From NCBI GenBank assembly GCA_965225735.1, contig CBDDBN010000012.1, positions 1-64,000 of the forward strand: DNA of 64,000 nucleotides, written 5' to 3'. The stretch's first letter is position 1, and the number at the start of each line of letters is the position of its first letter. Below are positions 27,162 through 34,918 of this stretch, piece by piece. Below the pieces are notes generated by a model that saw only the letters and a list, made by a program, of their open reading frames with translations, was not told the origin of the DNA and searched no databases. Source of the stretch: Denitrobaculum sp965225735 (GTDB lineage: Bacteria; Pseudomonadota; Alphaproteobacteria; Kiloniellales; Kiloniellaceae). The translations under genes and the position numbers were made by a program.

Positions 27162-28401
27162 AGCGAAGGGCCTCCACCGGATCGAGCCGCGCAGCCCTGC
27201 GGGCCGGATAGAGAGGCGCAAGGAAGGCGAAGAAGAGCGCCATGCCCACGACCTGCACAACCTCGTTCGCGTCTACCTCTGCGGGGAGCTGAGAGAGGAA
27301 GTAAATTTCGCCCGGGAACAAGCGGGTGCCACTCAGGGCTTCGACCCAGCCACGAATGGTCTCGATATTCTCTGCGAAAGCCAGACCAAGGACGAAACCG
27401 ATCAGCGTCCCGACCACGCCGATGCTGGCGCCGGTCAGAAAAAAGATCCGCATGATCTGTCCCTGCTTTGCCCCCATGGTGCGCAGGATCGCGATATCCC
27501 GCCCTTTATCCTTCACCAGCATGATCTGACCGGAAATGATGTTAAAGGCGGCAATGAGAACGATCAGAGAGAGGATCAGGAACATGACGTTCCGTTCGAC
27601 CTTAATCGCGTTGAAGAAACTGGCGTTGGATCTTTGCCAGTCGAGTCCGCGCAACCCCTGCCCCGCAGCTTGCGCCAGTTCCGATCTCAGCTCGGCCATC
27701 TGGTCGGGGTCGTTGAGAAAAACCTCAATCGCGTTTGCCTGTTCCGGTAGCCGGAAGAAGAGCTGTGCCGCAGCCAGCGGCGCGTAAATAAAGCTACTGT
27801 CGTACTCGAACATACCGACTTCGAAAGTAGCCGCGATCTTATAGGTCTTGAGGCGCGGCACGGTTCCCATGACCGTCGTCGTGCCGTTTGGAGACACCAA
27901 AGTAATATTGTCGCCCACACGCAGTCCAAGTTTGCGCGCCAGCCGGCTACCGACGGCAACGCCGTCATTCGTGCCGAAGTCATCGAGAGATCCGGAAACG
28001 ATGTTGTCGGCGATCAGGCTACGCGCCCGCAGGTCCTCCGCCAGCATACCGCGCACCAGGCCACCGGTGGCGCTTCCCTTCGCGGTCACCATCACCTCGC
28101 CCTGAACCTGAGGATTAACACTCTGCACGCCGGCCACTTTCCGCAAGCGCTCGGTCACGTCCTCATAATCGGCAATTGCTGTTGAGATTCCATAGTAGGT
28201 CAGATGGCCGTTTACGCCCAGGATTCGGCCCAAAAGCTCTTGTCGAAAGCCATTCATGACCGCCATCACGATGATCAGGGTCGCAACCCCGAGCGCGATT
28301 CCCACAAGGGAAAAACCCGCAATAACCGAAATGAAGCCCTCTTTGCGCCGGGCCCGCAGGTAGCGCATCGCCACCATGCGCTCGAAAGCGTCAAAGACCA
28401 T
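27154..28401 (-). CDS. lolC: LolC/LolE family lipoprotein-releasing permease
   Basis: This is the membrane subunit that pairs with LolD. The 415-residue protein has one N-terminal membrane helix (about 20-45, with GFSLVGIALGVATLIIVMAV), a large periplasmic MacB-like domain (about 50-270), then three C-terminal helices (FtsX domain). Only one permease gene is present, as in bacteria using a single LolF-type homodimer rather than LolC plus LolE, so the lolC symbol is by family only. It follows proS with a 3-base gap. Confidence 0.92.
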   Translation of the reverse strand: MVFDAFERMVAMRYLRARRKEGFISVIAGFSLVGIALGVATLIIVMAVMNGFRQELLGRILGVNGHLTYYGISTAIADYEDVTERLRKVAGVQSVNPQVQGEVMVTAKGSATGGLVRGMLAEDLRARSLIADNIVSGSLDDFGTNDGVAVGSRLARKLGLRVGDNITLVSPNGTTTVMGTVPRLKTYKIAATFEVGMFEYDSSFIYAPLAAAQLFFRLPEQANAIEVFLNDPDQMAELRSELAQAAGQGLRGLDWQRSNASFFNAIKVERNVMFLILSLIVLIAAFNIISGQIMLVKDKGRDIAILRTMGAKQGQIMRIFFLTGASIGVVGTLIGFVLGLAFAENIETIRGWVEALSGTRLFPGEIYFLSQLPAEVDANEVVQVVGMALFFAFLAPLYPARRAARLDPVEALRYE

Positions 28402-28404
28402 GTT

Positions 28405-29724
28405 TTATCCCGCGAGCTTGTTGATGGCGGCATCCAGAGTGAGCTCTTCCCGCTCTCCCGTCTTTCGATTCTTCAGCTCGACGACTCCGTTCTTCAGACC
28501 ACGCGGGCCGATCACCAGTTGCCAAGGCAGACCGATCAGATCCATGGCCGCGAATTTGGCTCCTGCCCCGCTGTCACGGTCCTCGTAGAGAACCTCCACA
28601 CCGGCCGCGTTCAAAGTGGCGTAGGCGCCGTCACAGGCGTTGACGCAGTCCGCGTCGCCGGCCCGAAGATTGATCAGGCCGACCTTGAAGGGCGCAACCG
28701 ATTCCGGCCAGATGATGCCGTTCTCGTCGTGGCTTGCCTCGATGATCCCGCCGACCAGCCGGGAAACACCGATACCGTAGGAGCCCATCTGCACGGCCAC
28801 CTGTCCGCCATCCGGGGTGACGACCTCCGCCCCGAGGGGCTTCGAGTATTTGTCGCCAAAGTGAAAGATGTGCCCGACCTCGATGCCGCGCCGCTCGACC
28901 CGTTTGTCCTCAGGCACCGCAGCTTCGAATGCCGCCTGATCGTGCTTCTCATCGGTCGCGGCGTAGGCGCTCGTCCAGGAGTCCACAATCGGTTGCAGGT
29001 CGCTCTCATAGTCGACGTCCTTTGCCAAGACGTCGGCATCCAGATAGTCGCTGTGGCAAAAGATCGCGCTTTCGCCGGTATCGGCCAAAATGATGAACTC
29101 ATGGCTCAGATCACCGCCGATAGGGCCGGTGTCGGCCGCCATGGGGATCGCTTTCAGGCCCATACGTGCATAGGTGCGCAGGTACGCAACAAACATCTTG
29201 TTATAGGAGCGCTTGGCGCTTTCGTAGTCCAGATCGAAGGAATAGGCGTCCTTCATCAGGAACTCGCGCCCGCGCATCACGCCGAAGCGCGGGCGCACCT
29301 CGTCTCGGAACTTCCACTGGATATGATAGAGATTGCGTGGCAGATCCCGGTAACTCTTGACCGAAGTGCGGAAGATTTCGGTGATCAGTTCTTCGTTTGT
29401 CGGGCCATAGAGCATCTCGCGCTCGTGACGATCCACGATGCGCAGCATCTCCTTGCCGTAGTCATCGTAACGACCCGACTGCTTCCAGAGGTCTGCCGAC
29501 TGGATTGTCGGCATCAGCAATTCCTGTGCGCCGGCGCGATCCTGTTCCTCACGGACAATCTGTTCGATCTTCTTAAGCACCCGAAAGCCGAGCGGCAGCC
29601 ATGAGTAAATACCCGCGCTGGCCTGACGCACCATACCGGCGCGCAGCATCAGCCGATGCGACACGATCTGCGCCTCGGTCGGCGTCTCCTTCAGGGTGGG
29701 CATAAAGTAGTTGGAGAGACGCAT
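28405..29724 (-). CDS. proS: Proline-tRNA ligase, short type
   Basis: ProRS charges tRNA-Pro. The 439-residue class II enzyme shows the motif 1 and 2 region (LPLGFRVLKKIEQIVREEQ; YHIQWKFRDEVRPRFG) and motif 3 (GSYGIGVSRLVGG), followed by an anticodon-binding domain. E. coli ProRS has 572 residues; the difference is the missing editing insertion between motifs 2 and 3, typical of alphaproteobacteria, so mischarged Ala-tRNA-Pro must be cleared by a separate factor. GAGG precedes the ATG. Confidence 0.96.
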   Translation of the reverse strand: MRLSNYFMPTLKETPTEAQIVSHRLMLRAGMVRQASAGIYSWLPLGFRVLKKIEQIVREEQDRAGAQELLMPTIQSADLWKQSGRYDDYGKEMLRIVDRHEREMLYGPTNEELITEIFRTSVKSYRDLPRNLYHIQWKFRDEVRPRFGVMRGREFLMKDAYSFDLDYESAKRSYNKMFVAYLRTYARMGLKAIPMAADTGPIGGDLSHEFIILADTGESAIFCHSDYLDADVLAKDVDYESDLQPIVDSWTSAYAATDEKHDQAAFEAAVPEDKRVERRGIEVGHIFHFGDKYSKPLGAEVVTPDGGQVAVQMGSYGIGVSRLVGGIIEASHDENGIIWPESVAPFKVGLINLRAGDADCVNACDGAYATLNAAGVEVLYEDRDSGAGAKFAAMDLIGLPWQLVIGPRGLKNGVVELKNRKTGEREELTLDAAINKLAG

Positions 29725-29893
29725 CTATTCCTCGTAAAGCGGGACGAAGTAAACCGGGTTCTGTGTATATGGGATGGAATAAGGCATGTCTATGGCAGCA
29801 CGACGATGCCGCAACCACCTGTACGCCCTATTTCGCGACAAGTTGGAGAATCTTCCGCCAAACTGCGGATCCAGAGTCCACGGAACAGTGGGT

Positions 29894-30400
29894 TTATCTC
29901 TTGTGGTTTCCGCGCGCCTCTAGAAGGTCACGGCAATAGAGTGCGATCTCATCCGAGGCGCCATCGGCCAATCGCTGGCCGTTGAAGTAGAGTTTACCGT
30001 CATCGTAGATAACCTCGCCCACTTCGGCGTCGCCTTTGAAGAGCGCGGGATTTGCCGGTATTCCGAAACGATCGAAAAGATCGATTTCGATGGGGATTAC
30101 GATGGTCTTAGGCGGTCGGATCGAGGGTGAGTAATCACTGCCGGACAGATCAGCGGGTGCAACCTTGCGACCTCGGACATCGACTCCAGGCTGATAAGCC
30201 ACTCCCGGATCGGCAACATGCCGGCTCAGATAGCGGCACTCATCGGGCGTGATTTCCAGAATGGCAGCACGTTGCGTTTCGGTTTTCACGCCATCCTGCT
30301 GCGCCGCCGTTACCTCTACAGGCAATCCTGTAGCTGACAGAAAGAACGAAACGCCGAGTATCAGCGTGGCAAAGCGACGATCAAAAAGTCTCAAGGTCAT
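29894..30400 (-). CDS. Unrecognised exported protein, 168 residues
   Basis: I do not recognise a family. The N-terminus has two Arg-rich turns, a hydrophobic core (ATLILGVSFFLSATGL) and a likely signal-peptidase site near EVTAAQ, so the protein is probably periplasmic. The mature part is acidic and hydrophilic, with two Cys (in PDECRYL near residue 54 and LYCRDLL near 160) that could form a disulphide. No lipobox or membrane segment follows. It stands alone between proS and the small-RNA region, 169 bases from proS. Coding potential is supported by the signal peptide, codon-periodic GC and an uninterrupted frame. Confidence 0.7.
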   Translation of the reverse strand: MTLRLFDRRFATLILGVSFFLSATGLPVEVTAAQQDGVKTETQRAAILEITPDECRYLSRHVADPGVAYQPGVDVRGRKVAPADLSGSDYSPSIRPPKTIVIPIEIDLFDRFGIPANPALFKGDAEVGEVIYDDGKLYFNGQRLADGASDEIALYCRDLLEARGNHKR

Positions 30401-30720
30401 ATTGGAAGGTTAACGCCGGGGGCGTTAAGGAATGAACAACGAATGCGGCGGGTCGCCATCATCGATCCCTCTGCCCAAAAGATCAGCGGTCATGGGCAAA
30501 GCTTATGCAAATCTTTTTACGTGCTGTAAGGGCCAGTTTTGAGCTTATCCAGAGCAGGCGAGAAAGCTGCTAAAGGTTTTAAATTTATACCATTTTTCGT
30601 TAACACTTACCCTTAACGCGCGATACTTCTCGAGTGAAAATTGTTGCACTGCAGCGAAAAATTGGCGGTTTTCTCGGAAAAATTTCGTGACGCTTAACAA
30701 ATCTTGTTCTAAAAGAGGGC
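30401..30720. other. AT-rich intergenic stretch before the small-RNA candidate
   Basis: No credible reading frame is present. Bases from about 30570 to 30720 are clearly richer in A and T than the surroundings, as expected for promoter DNA. The left part is upstream of the exported-protein gene, the right part upstream of the plus-strand transcript candidate. I could not assign convincing -35 and -10 boxes. Confidence 0.5.
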
Positions 30721-30874
30721 AACTAAAAAAGATAAACCGCCAGCGCGGTACGGTCCAAGTTTAGGGGGCCCCAGAGTTTGAGATGCACAAGCGAGTGAAA
30801 AACTCGTAGCAAAAAGATAATAGGCCGAATTGAATGGCAAGCCTTTCCACTCAGAAGGCTTGCCTTATTTTTTT
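30721..30874 (+). ncRNA. Candidate intergenic small RNA
   Basis: A strong plus-strand terminator lies in a gap where both neighbouring genes are on the minus strand, so it must end some other transcript. In the 115 bases before it there are compact hairpins: ACCGC/GCGGT (30736-30749) and CGAGT/ACTCG around GAAAA (30792-30806), with a GGGGCCCC block between them. Upstream DNA is AT-rich. No plus-strand reading frame with a ribosome site is evident. The 5-prime end is a guess. It does not show the SRP RNA, tmRNA or 6S RNA hallmarks I know. Confidence 0.5.
30836..30874 (+). terminator. Strong rho-independent terminator of the small-RNA candidate
   Basis: GGCAAGCCTT (30836-30845) pairs perfectly with AAGGCTTGCC (30855-30864), a 10-bp stem with a 9-base loop, followed by TTATTTTTTT. 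The minus strand has no U-run after it, so the direction is clear. Confidence 0.85.
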
Positions 30875-30981
30875 GCAGTTTTGCGACGCCGAAACAGTCG
30901 GCAATCAGGGTCCTACCACACTTGGTTTTCACCGGGACTCTGAAAACACCGGCAGACCGGAAAGCCTTACCTGACTTGCCG

Positions 30982-31218
30982 TTATCTCACACTGAACGGC
31001 AATAGGTCGTTCTCGACCGCAAAGAAAAAAGCCGCCCATATGAGGGCCGCGATCCCCGATGTAGCCAGGACCTTGCGCCACAACATAGGATTTGCGGGCG
31101 CCCCGGCCTCGTGTCCTTCTTCGGGGTTTTCGACCCTGCGAACACCCCAGGGCAGCACCATAAACAGCACCACCCACCAGACGATCACATAGACCAGAAT
31201 ACCGGTGAACCAGTTCAT
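30982..31218 (-). CDS. DUF1467 family small membrane protein
   Basis: This 78-residue protein matches the DUF1467 pattern: an N-terminal membrane helix (NWFTGILVYVIVWWVVLFMV), the conserved LPWGVRR turn, a short hydrophilic loop, and a second helix near residues 48-68. Its function is unknown. In alphaproteobacteria it commonly follows the methylmalonyl-CoA epimerase gene, as here, with a 22-base gap. The operon position suggests a link with complex I or membrane metabolism, but this is only by association. Confidence 0.85.
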   Translation of the reverse strand: MNWFTGILVYVIVWWVVLFMVLPWGVRRVENPEEGHEAGAPANPMLWRKVLATSGIAALIWAAFFFAVENDLLPFSVR

Positions 31219-31240
31219 TTCTTACGCCTTTTGCCGAGCC

Positions 31241-31645
31241 TCAGGCCTGCTCCAGCTCGACCAGCGAACCGCAGAAGTCCTTCGGATGCAGAAACAGCAC
31301 AGGCTTGTTATGGGCGCCGATCTTCGGTTCGCCGTCGCCGAGCACGCGCGCGCCTTCGGCCTTTAGCTTGTCGCGGGCCGCATAGATGTCGTCGACTTCG
31401 TAGCAGATATGGTGAATGCCGCCGTTTGCGTTGCGCTCGAGGAATGCCGCAATCGGGGAGTTCTCGCCGAGCGGGTGCAGCAACTCGATCTTGGTGTTCG
31501 GCAGCTCAACAAAGACCACGGTCACACCGTGATCCGGCTCGGGTTGGGGTTCGGATACTGTAGCGCCCAGCATGTCCCGATACTGCGCGGTTGCCGCGGC
31601 AAGATCCGGCACGGCAATCGCCACATGGTTCAATCGGCCAATCAT
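31241..31645 (-). CDS. mce: Methylmalonyl-CoA epimerase
   Basis: The epimerase interconverts (2R)- and (2S)-methylmalonyl-CoA in propionyl-CoA degradation. The 134-residue VOC-fold protein has the family pattern: NHVAIAVPDL with the first metal His, IELLHPL with Glu, GGIHHICYEVDD with His, and SLVELEQ with the last Glu. It is encoded 3 bases after the rnj stop, a conserved alphaproteobacterial arrangement. The mutase and carboxylase genes are not in the window. Confidence 0.94.
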   Translation of the reverse strand: MIGRLNHVAIAVPDLAAATAQYRDMLGATVSEPQPEPDHGVTVVFVELPNTKIELLHPLGENSPIAAFLERNANGGIHHICYEVDDIYAARDKLKAEGARVLGDGEPKIGAHNKPVLFLHPKDFCGSLVELEQA

Positions 31646-31648
31646 GAT

Positions 31649-33328
31649 CTAACTCTCCACCTCATTCAAACGCACGACATGTACTGTCGTAACAGGTTTC
31701 TTCTCCAAATCCCGCTTGACGGATCGTCGCACCGCAATGCGCACGGCCTCTGCGACGGCGCCATCGTCCCGGCGCTCGGCGGCCCGCAGCCCCTTGAGCG
31801 CCTGTTCGATGGCGTCGAGCACATCGTGGATCTGCTCTTCGTCCAGGTCTTCGTCGTAGACCCCATGAAAGGTCAAATGCGGCTTGTCGGCAAGGGCGCC
31901 TTTCGCCGTCAACGCAAGTGTGACCGCCACGGCACCATTGTACGCCATCCGCTGGCGCTCCCGCAGGATTGGGCTGTCCGTCGACAGCAGGCGGCTGCCT
32001 TCCAGTGCCAGGCGACCGGTCTGAACATGATCGATCACTTGAGCACGCCCGGGCGCCAGGCGGATCATCGCGCCGTTCTCTCCGGCGATCTGTTCTGGCA
32101 CCTGACATTCGCGGGCCAACTCCGTATGGGCAGTCAGATGGCGCTGTTCGCCGTGAACCGGCACGGCGATGCGCGGCCGCACCCACTGATACATCTGAGC
32201 CAGCTCGGGGCGGCCCGGATGGCCCGATACATGGATAAAGGCATCGTCGTCGGTGATGACCTGAATGCCCCGCCTGACAAGCGTGTTTTGCAAGGCGAAG
32301 ATCGAGGTTTCATTGCCAGGAATGACCCGGGAGGAAAAGACCACGGCATCGCCCTCCTCCAGATGCACATCGCGGTGATCGCCATGGGCGATACGCCAGA
32401 GCGCTGATCGCGGCTCCCCCTGACTGCCGGTGCAAAGTAGCAGCACCTCGTCCCGCGGCAGATAATCGATGTCCTTTTCATCGATAAATGGCGGCAGGTC
32501 AGGCAGATAGCCGTTTTCCCGCGCCGCCTCATGAATCCGGTGCATGGAGCGCCCGAGCAGTGCCACCCGCCTGCCATGGGCTTCCGCAGCCCGAACGATG
32601 GTTTCGAAGCGCGCCACGTTGCTGGCGAAACAGGCGATGGCAACCCGTTGCTTGAGACCGCCGACCAATTCCATCAGGTGCTCGCGCACCTCGCTTTCCG
32701 AGCCGGTCTCCTCCGCATTGAGCGCATTGGTCGAATCACAGACCATGGCCAGAATGTCTTCCTCGGCCAGAGCCTTCAGACGCTGTTCGTCGAAGCTGTC
32801 GCCAACCAGGGGGTCGTCGTCGAGCTTCCAGTCGCCCGTGTGGAGCACCTTACCCGCCGCCGTGCGGATCACCACGGCGTTGGGTTCCGGAATGGAATGG
32901 GTCAGGGTGATCAGCTCGATTTCAAAGGGGTCCACCGAGAATTGTCCGGACATGGGGATCTCGGTGACCGGTGCCTCGTCGAAGAGTCCGGCTTCCTTGA
33001 GCTTGCGTTCGACCATCGAGCGGGTGAAGGGTGTTGCGTAGATCGGACAACGCAGCTGCGACCAAAGATAGGGGACCGCGCCGATGTGGTCCTCATGGGC
33101 ATGGGTCAACATCAAGCCTGCCAGACGGTCGCGTCGCTCCACGATGAAGCGGGGATCGGGCATCAGGACATCGACACCGGGCAACTCCGGCCCGGCGAAG
33201 GTGATACCGAGATCAACCATCAGCCACCGGCCGTTGTGCCCGTAGAGATTGAGGTTCATACCGATCTCCCCTGCCCCGCCAAGCGGCAGGAAGAAGAGAT
33301 CGTCTTTGCCAGGATTTAGTTCGGACAT
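31649..33328 (-). CDS. rnj: Ribonuclease J
   Basis: RNase J is an endonuclease and 5-prime exonuclease in mRNA and rRNA processing. The 559-residue protein has a metallo-beta-lactamase core with the zinc motif LTHAHEDHIGAVPYL near residue 75, a beta-CASP insertion (about 210-370, with VAIACFASNVARFE), and the late motif FIHVSGHPGRPEL. The shortened C-terminal domain is usual. The start lies 5 bases after the coaX stop. Confidence 0.95.
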   Translation of the reverse strand: MSELNPGKDDLFFLPLGGAGEIGMNLNLYGHNGRWLMVDLGITFAGPELPGVDVLMPDPRFIVERRDRLAGLMLTHAHEDHIGAVPYLWSQLRCPIYATPFTRSMVERKLKEAGLFDEAPVTEIPMSGQFSVDPFEIELITLTHSIPEPNAVVIRTAAGKVLHTGDWKLDDDPLVGDSFDEQRLKALAEEDILAMVCDSTNALNAEETGSESEVREHLMELVGGLKQRVAIACFASNVARFETIVRAAEAHGRRVALLGRSMHRIHEAARENGYLPDLPPFIDEKDIDYLPRDEVLLLCTGSQGEPRSALWRIAHGDHRDVHLEEGDAVVFSSRVIPGNETSIFALQNTLVRRGIQVITDDDAFIHVSGHPGRPELAQMYQWVRPRIAVPVHGEQRHLTAHTELARECQVPEQIAGENGAMIRLAPGRAQVIDHVQTGRLALEGSRLLSTDSPILRERQRMAYNGAVAVTLALTAKGALADKPHLTFHGVYDEDLDEEQIHDVLDAIEQALKGLRAAERRDDGAVAEAVRIAVRRSVKRDLEKKPVTTVHVVRLNEVES

Positions 33329-33333
33329 AGTGC

Positions 33334-34113
33334 CTATTTTTGCATGGCCATGTTGTGCCGGTAGATCAGAACGAGGCCCCAGAGAGTCAGATCCGGATCG
33401 ACCTCGTCGATCGCATCTGTTTCAGCGGCATAGATCGGCGCAAGACCGCCGGTCCCGATCACCTTCATCTCCGAGCCGAACTCCTTTTTGATCCGACCGG
33501 TCAGGCCCTCAATCAGACCCACATAGCCCCAGAAGATGCCCGACTGTAACGCCGGCACGGTGTCCTTGCCGATCACGTTCGCCGGACGCTCGATGGAAAC
33601 CCGCGGCAGCTGGGCAGCGACGCGGTAGAGCGCTTCCACGGAGTGCTGCGCCGCCGGCGCCAGCACACCGCCGATGTAGTTGCCCTCGCCGTCCACGATG
33701 TCGAAATTCGTGGCCGTGCCGAAGTCGATTACGATTGCCGGACCGCCGTAGCGATGGCGAACGGCGACAGCATTGGCCAAGCGGTCCGCGCCGGCGCTTT
33801 GGGGCCGGTCGATGCGGTTCTCAATACCCAGAGCGACGTCTGGCGCACCGACGAATAAGGGCTCCACATCGAAATAGAGATTGCAGAGCTTGCGCAGGCT
33901 GAAGCGGGCCGCCGGAACGACATTGGCGATGATAACGCCGGTGATGTCCTTAAGCGTCAGCTCCTGCAACGCCATGAGCTGGGTCAGCCAGACGGCGTAC
34001 TCATCGGCCGTGCGTTTCGGATCGCTTGAAGCGCGCCAAAGACCGCGCCGCTCGTCGCCGTCGAACACCGCGAAGACCACATTGGTGTTTCCAGAATCGA
34101 TTGTCAGCAGCAT
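33334..34113 (-). CDS. coaX: Type III pantothenate kinase
   Basis: CoaX phosphorylates pantothenate, the first step of coenzyme A synthesis, and is not feedback-inhibited by CoA. From the ATG at 34113 (MLLTIDSGNTNVVFAVF) it has 259 residues. The ASKHA-type phosphate loop DSGNTN is at the start, followed by GADRLANAVAVRHRYGG and VIDFGTATNFDIVD with the catalytic Asp. Upstream in-frame codons were rejected as they precede the conserved N-terminus. It is 28 bases after birA, and both enzymes serve cofactor attachment or synthesis. Confidence 0.95.
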   Translation of the reverse strand: MLLTIDSGNTNVVFAVFDGDERRGLWRASSDPKRTADEYAVWLTQLMALQELTLKDITGVIIANVVPAARFSLRKLCNLYFDVEPLFVGAPDVALGIENRIDRPQSAGADRLANAVAVRHRYGGPAIVIDFGTATNFDIVDGEGNYIGGVLAPAAQHSVEALYRVAAQLPRVSIERPANVIGKDTVPALQSGIFWGYVGLIEGLTGRIKKEFGSEMKVIGTGGLAPIYAAETDAIDEVDPDLTLWGLVLIYRHNMAMQK

Positions 34114-34141
34114 CCTTGCCTCCGCTCCGCCCGGCGCCGGG

Positions 34142-34918
34142 TCAACTTCCGGGGAAAACATCGCCGGCGGTGATCGTCCGGGTCCGGCCATCCGCAAGTT
34201 TCAACAACAGAGCACCATCACTATCCAGATCGCCGAAGACGCCGGTCAGGGTCTCCCTGGGCAACCGGACCTCCATGGCCTGTCCCAAGCCCTGTACCCG
34301 CTGCTTCCAGGCTTCCCGGATATCGCCAAATCCACGTTTGCGCCAGATCTTCACCCAGATGTCGAGCTGTTGCGCCAACTCTTCCAACAAAACCTCTGGC
34401 GACAAAGCAGGATCCGCGCCTTCCCTGTGCAAGGATGACGCCGGATAGCGGGCATCATCGGGGAAGTGCGCGATGTTGGTCCCCATGCCGATTATGACCC
34501 AGTCCAGGGCACCCTGCGGCGTCGCCTTCGACTCCAGCAACAGGCCGACGCCTTTTTTGCCGTTGAACATGATGTCGTTGGGCCATTTGTAAGTCACCTC
34601 GACCGCGCCGCCGGCCTTGGCTGTAATCGCTTCGCCAAGGGCAACGCAGGCCACGAAACTCAACTGCGCCGCTTCGCTCAGCTTACAATCAGGGCGCAAA
34701 ATTACCGAGGTATAAAGATTACCGCGCGGACTGGTCCAGTTGCGCCCCTGACGGCCACGCCCTTTGGTCTGCTCGCCCGCCCAGACGACGGTGCCATGGG
34801 CAGCGCCTTCATCGGCGAGCCGCCGCGCTTCATCATTTGTGCTGCCGACGGAATCGAGGGGAATCAGGCTGAAGGCTGGCGGAAGAGCCGGCGTCGCCCC
34901 GCCCGATCCGAACATCAT
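34142..34918 (-). CDS. birA: Biotin-[acetyl-CoA-carboxylase] ligase, non-regulatory
   Basis: BirA attaches biotin to the carboxylase carrier protein. The 258-residue protein starts directly with the catalytic domain (GSTNDEARRLA) and shows the biotinyl-AMP loop KGRGRQGRNWTSPRGN near residue 55, KWPNDIMFNGKKGVG, and a small C-terminal SH3-like domain. There is no N-terminal helix-turn-helix, so it is the group I type that does not repress biotin genes. Its ATG overlaps the nuoN stop (ATGA). Confidence 0.94.
   Translation of the reverse strand: MMFGSGGATPALPPAFSLIPLDSVGSTNDEARRLADEGAAHGTVVWAGEQTKGRGRQGRNWTSPRGNLYTSVILRPDCKLSEAAQLSFVACVALGEAITAKAGGAVEVTYKWPNDIMFNGKKGVGLLLESKATPQGALDWVIIGMGTNIAHFPDDARYPASSLHREGADPALSPEVLLEELAQQLDIWVKIWRKRGFGDIREAWKQRVQGLGQAMEVRLPRETLTGVFGDLDSDGALLLKLADGRTRTITAGDVFPGS

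Noticed and set aside
28204..29604. Plus-strand open frame of 466 codons opposite proS and lolC
   Set aside because: Antisense shadow of recognised genes, with no ribosome site or family motif.
30723..30932. Minus-strand open frame of 69 codons in the small-RNA region
   Set aside because: It would run through the terminator hairpin, has no good ribosome site and its translation looks random.
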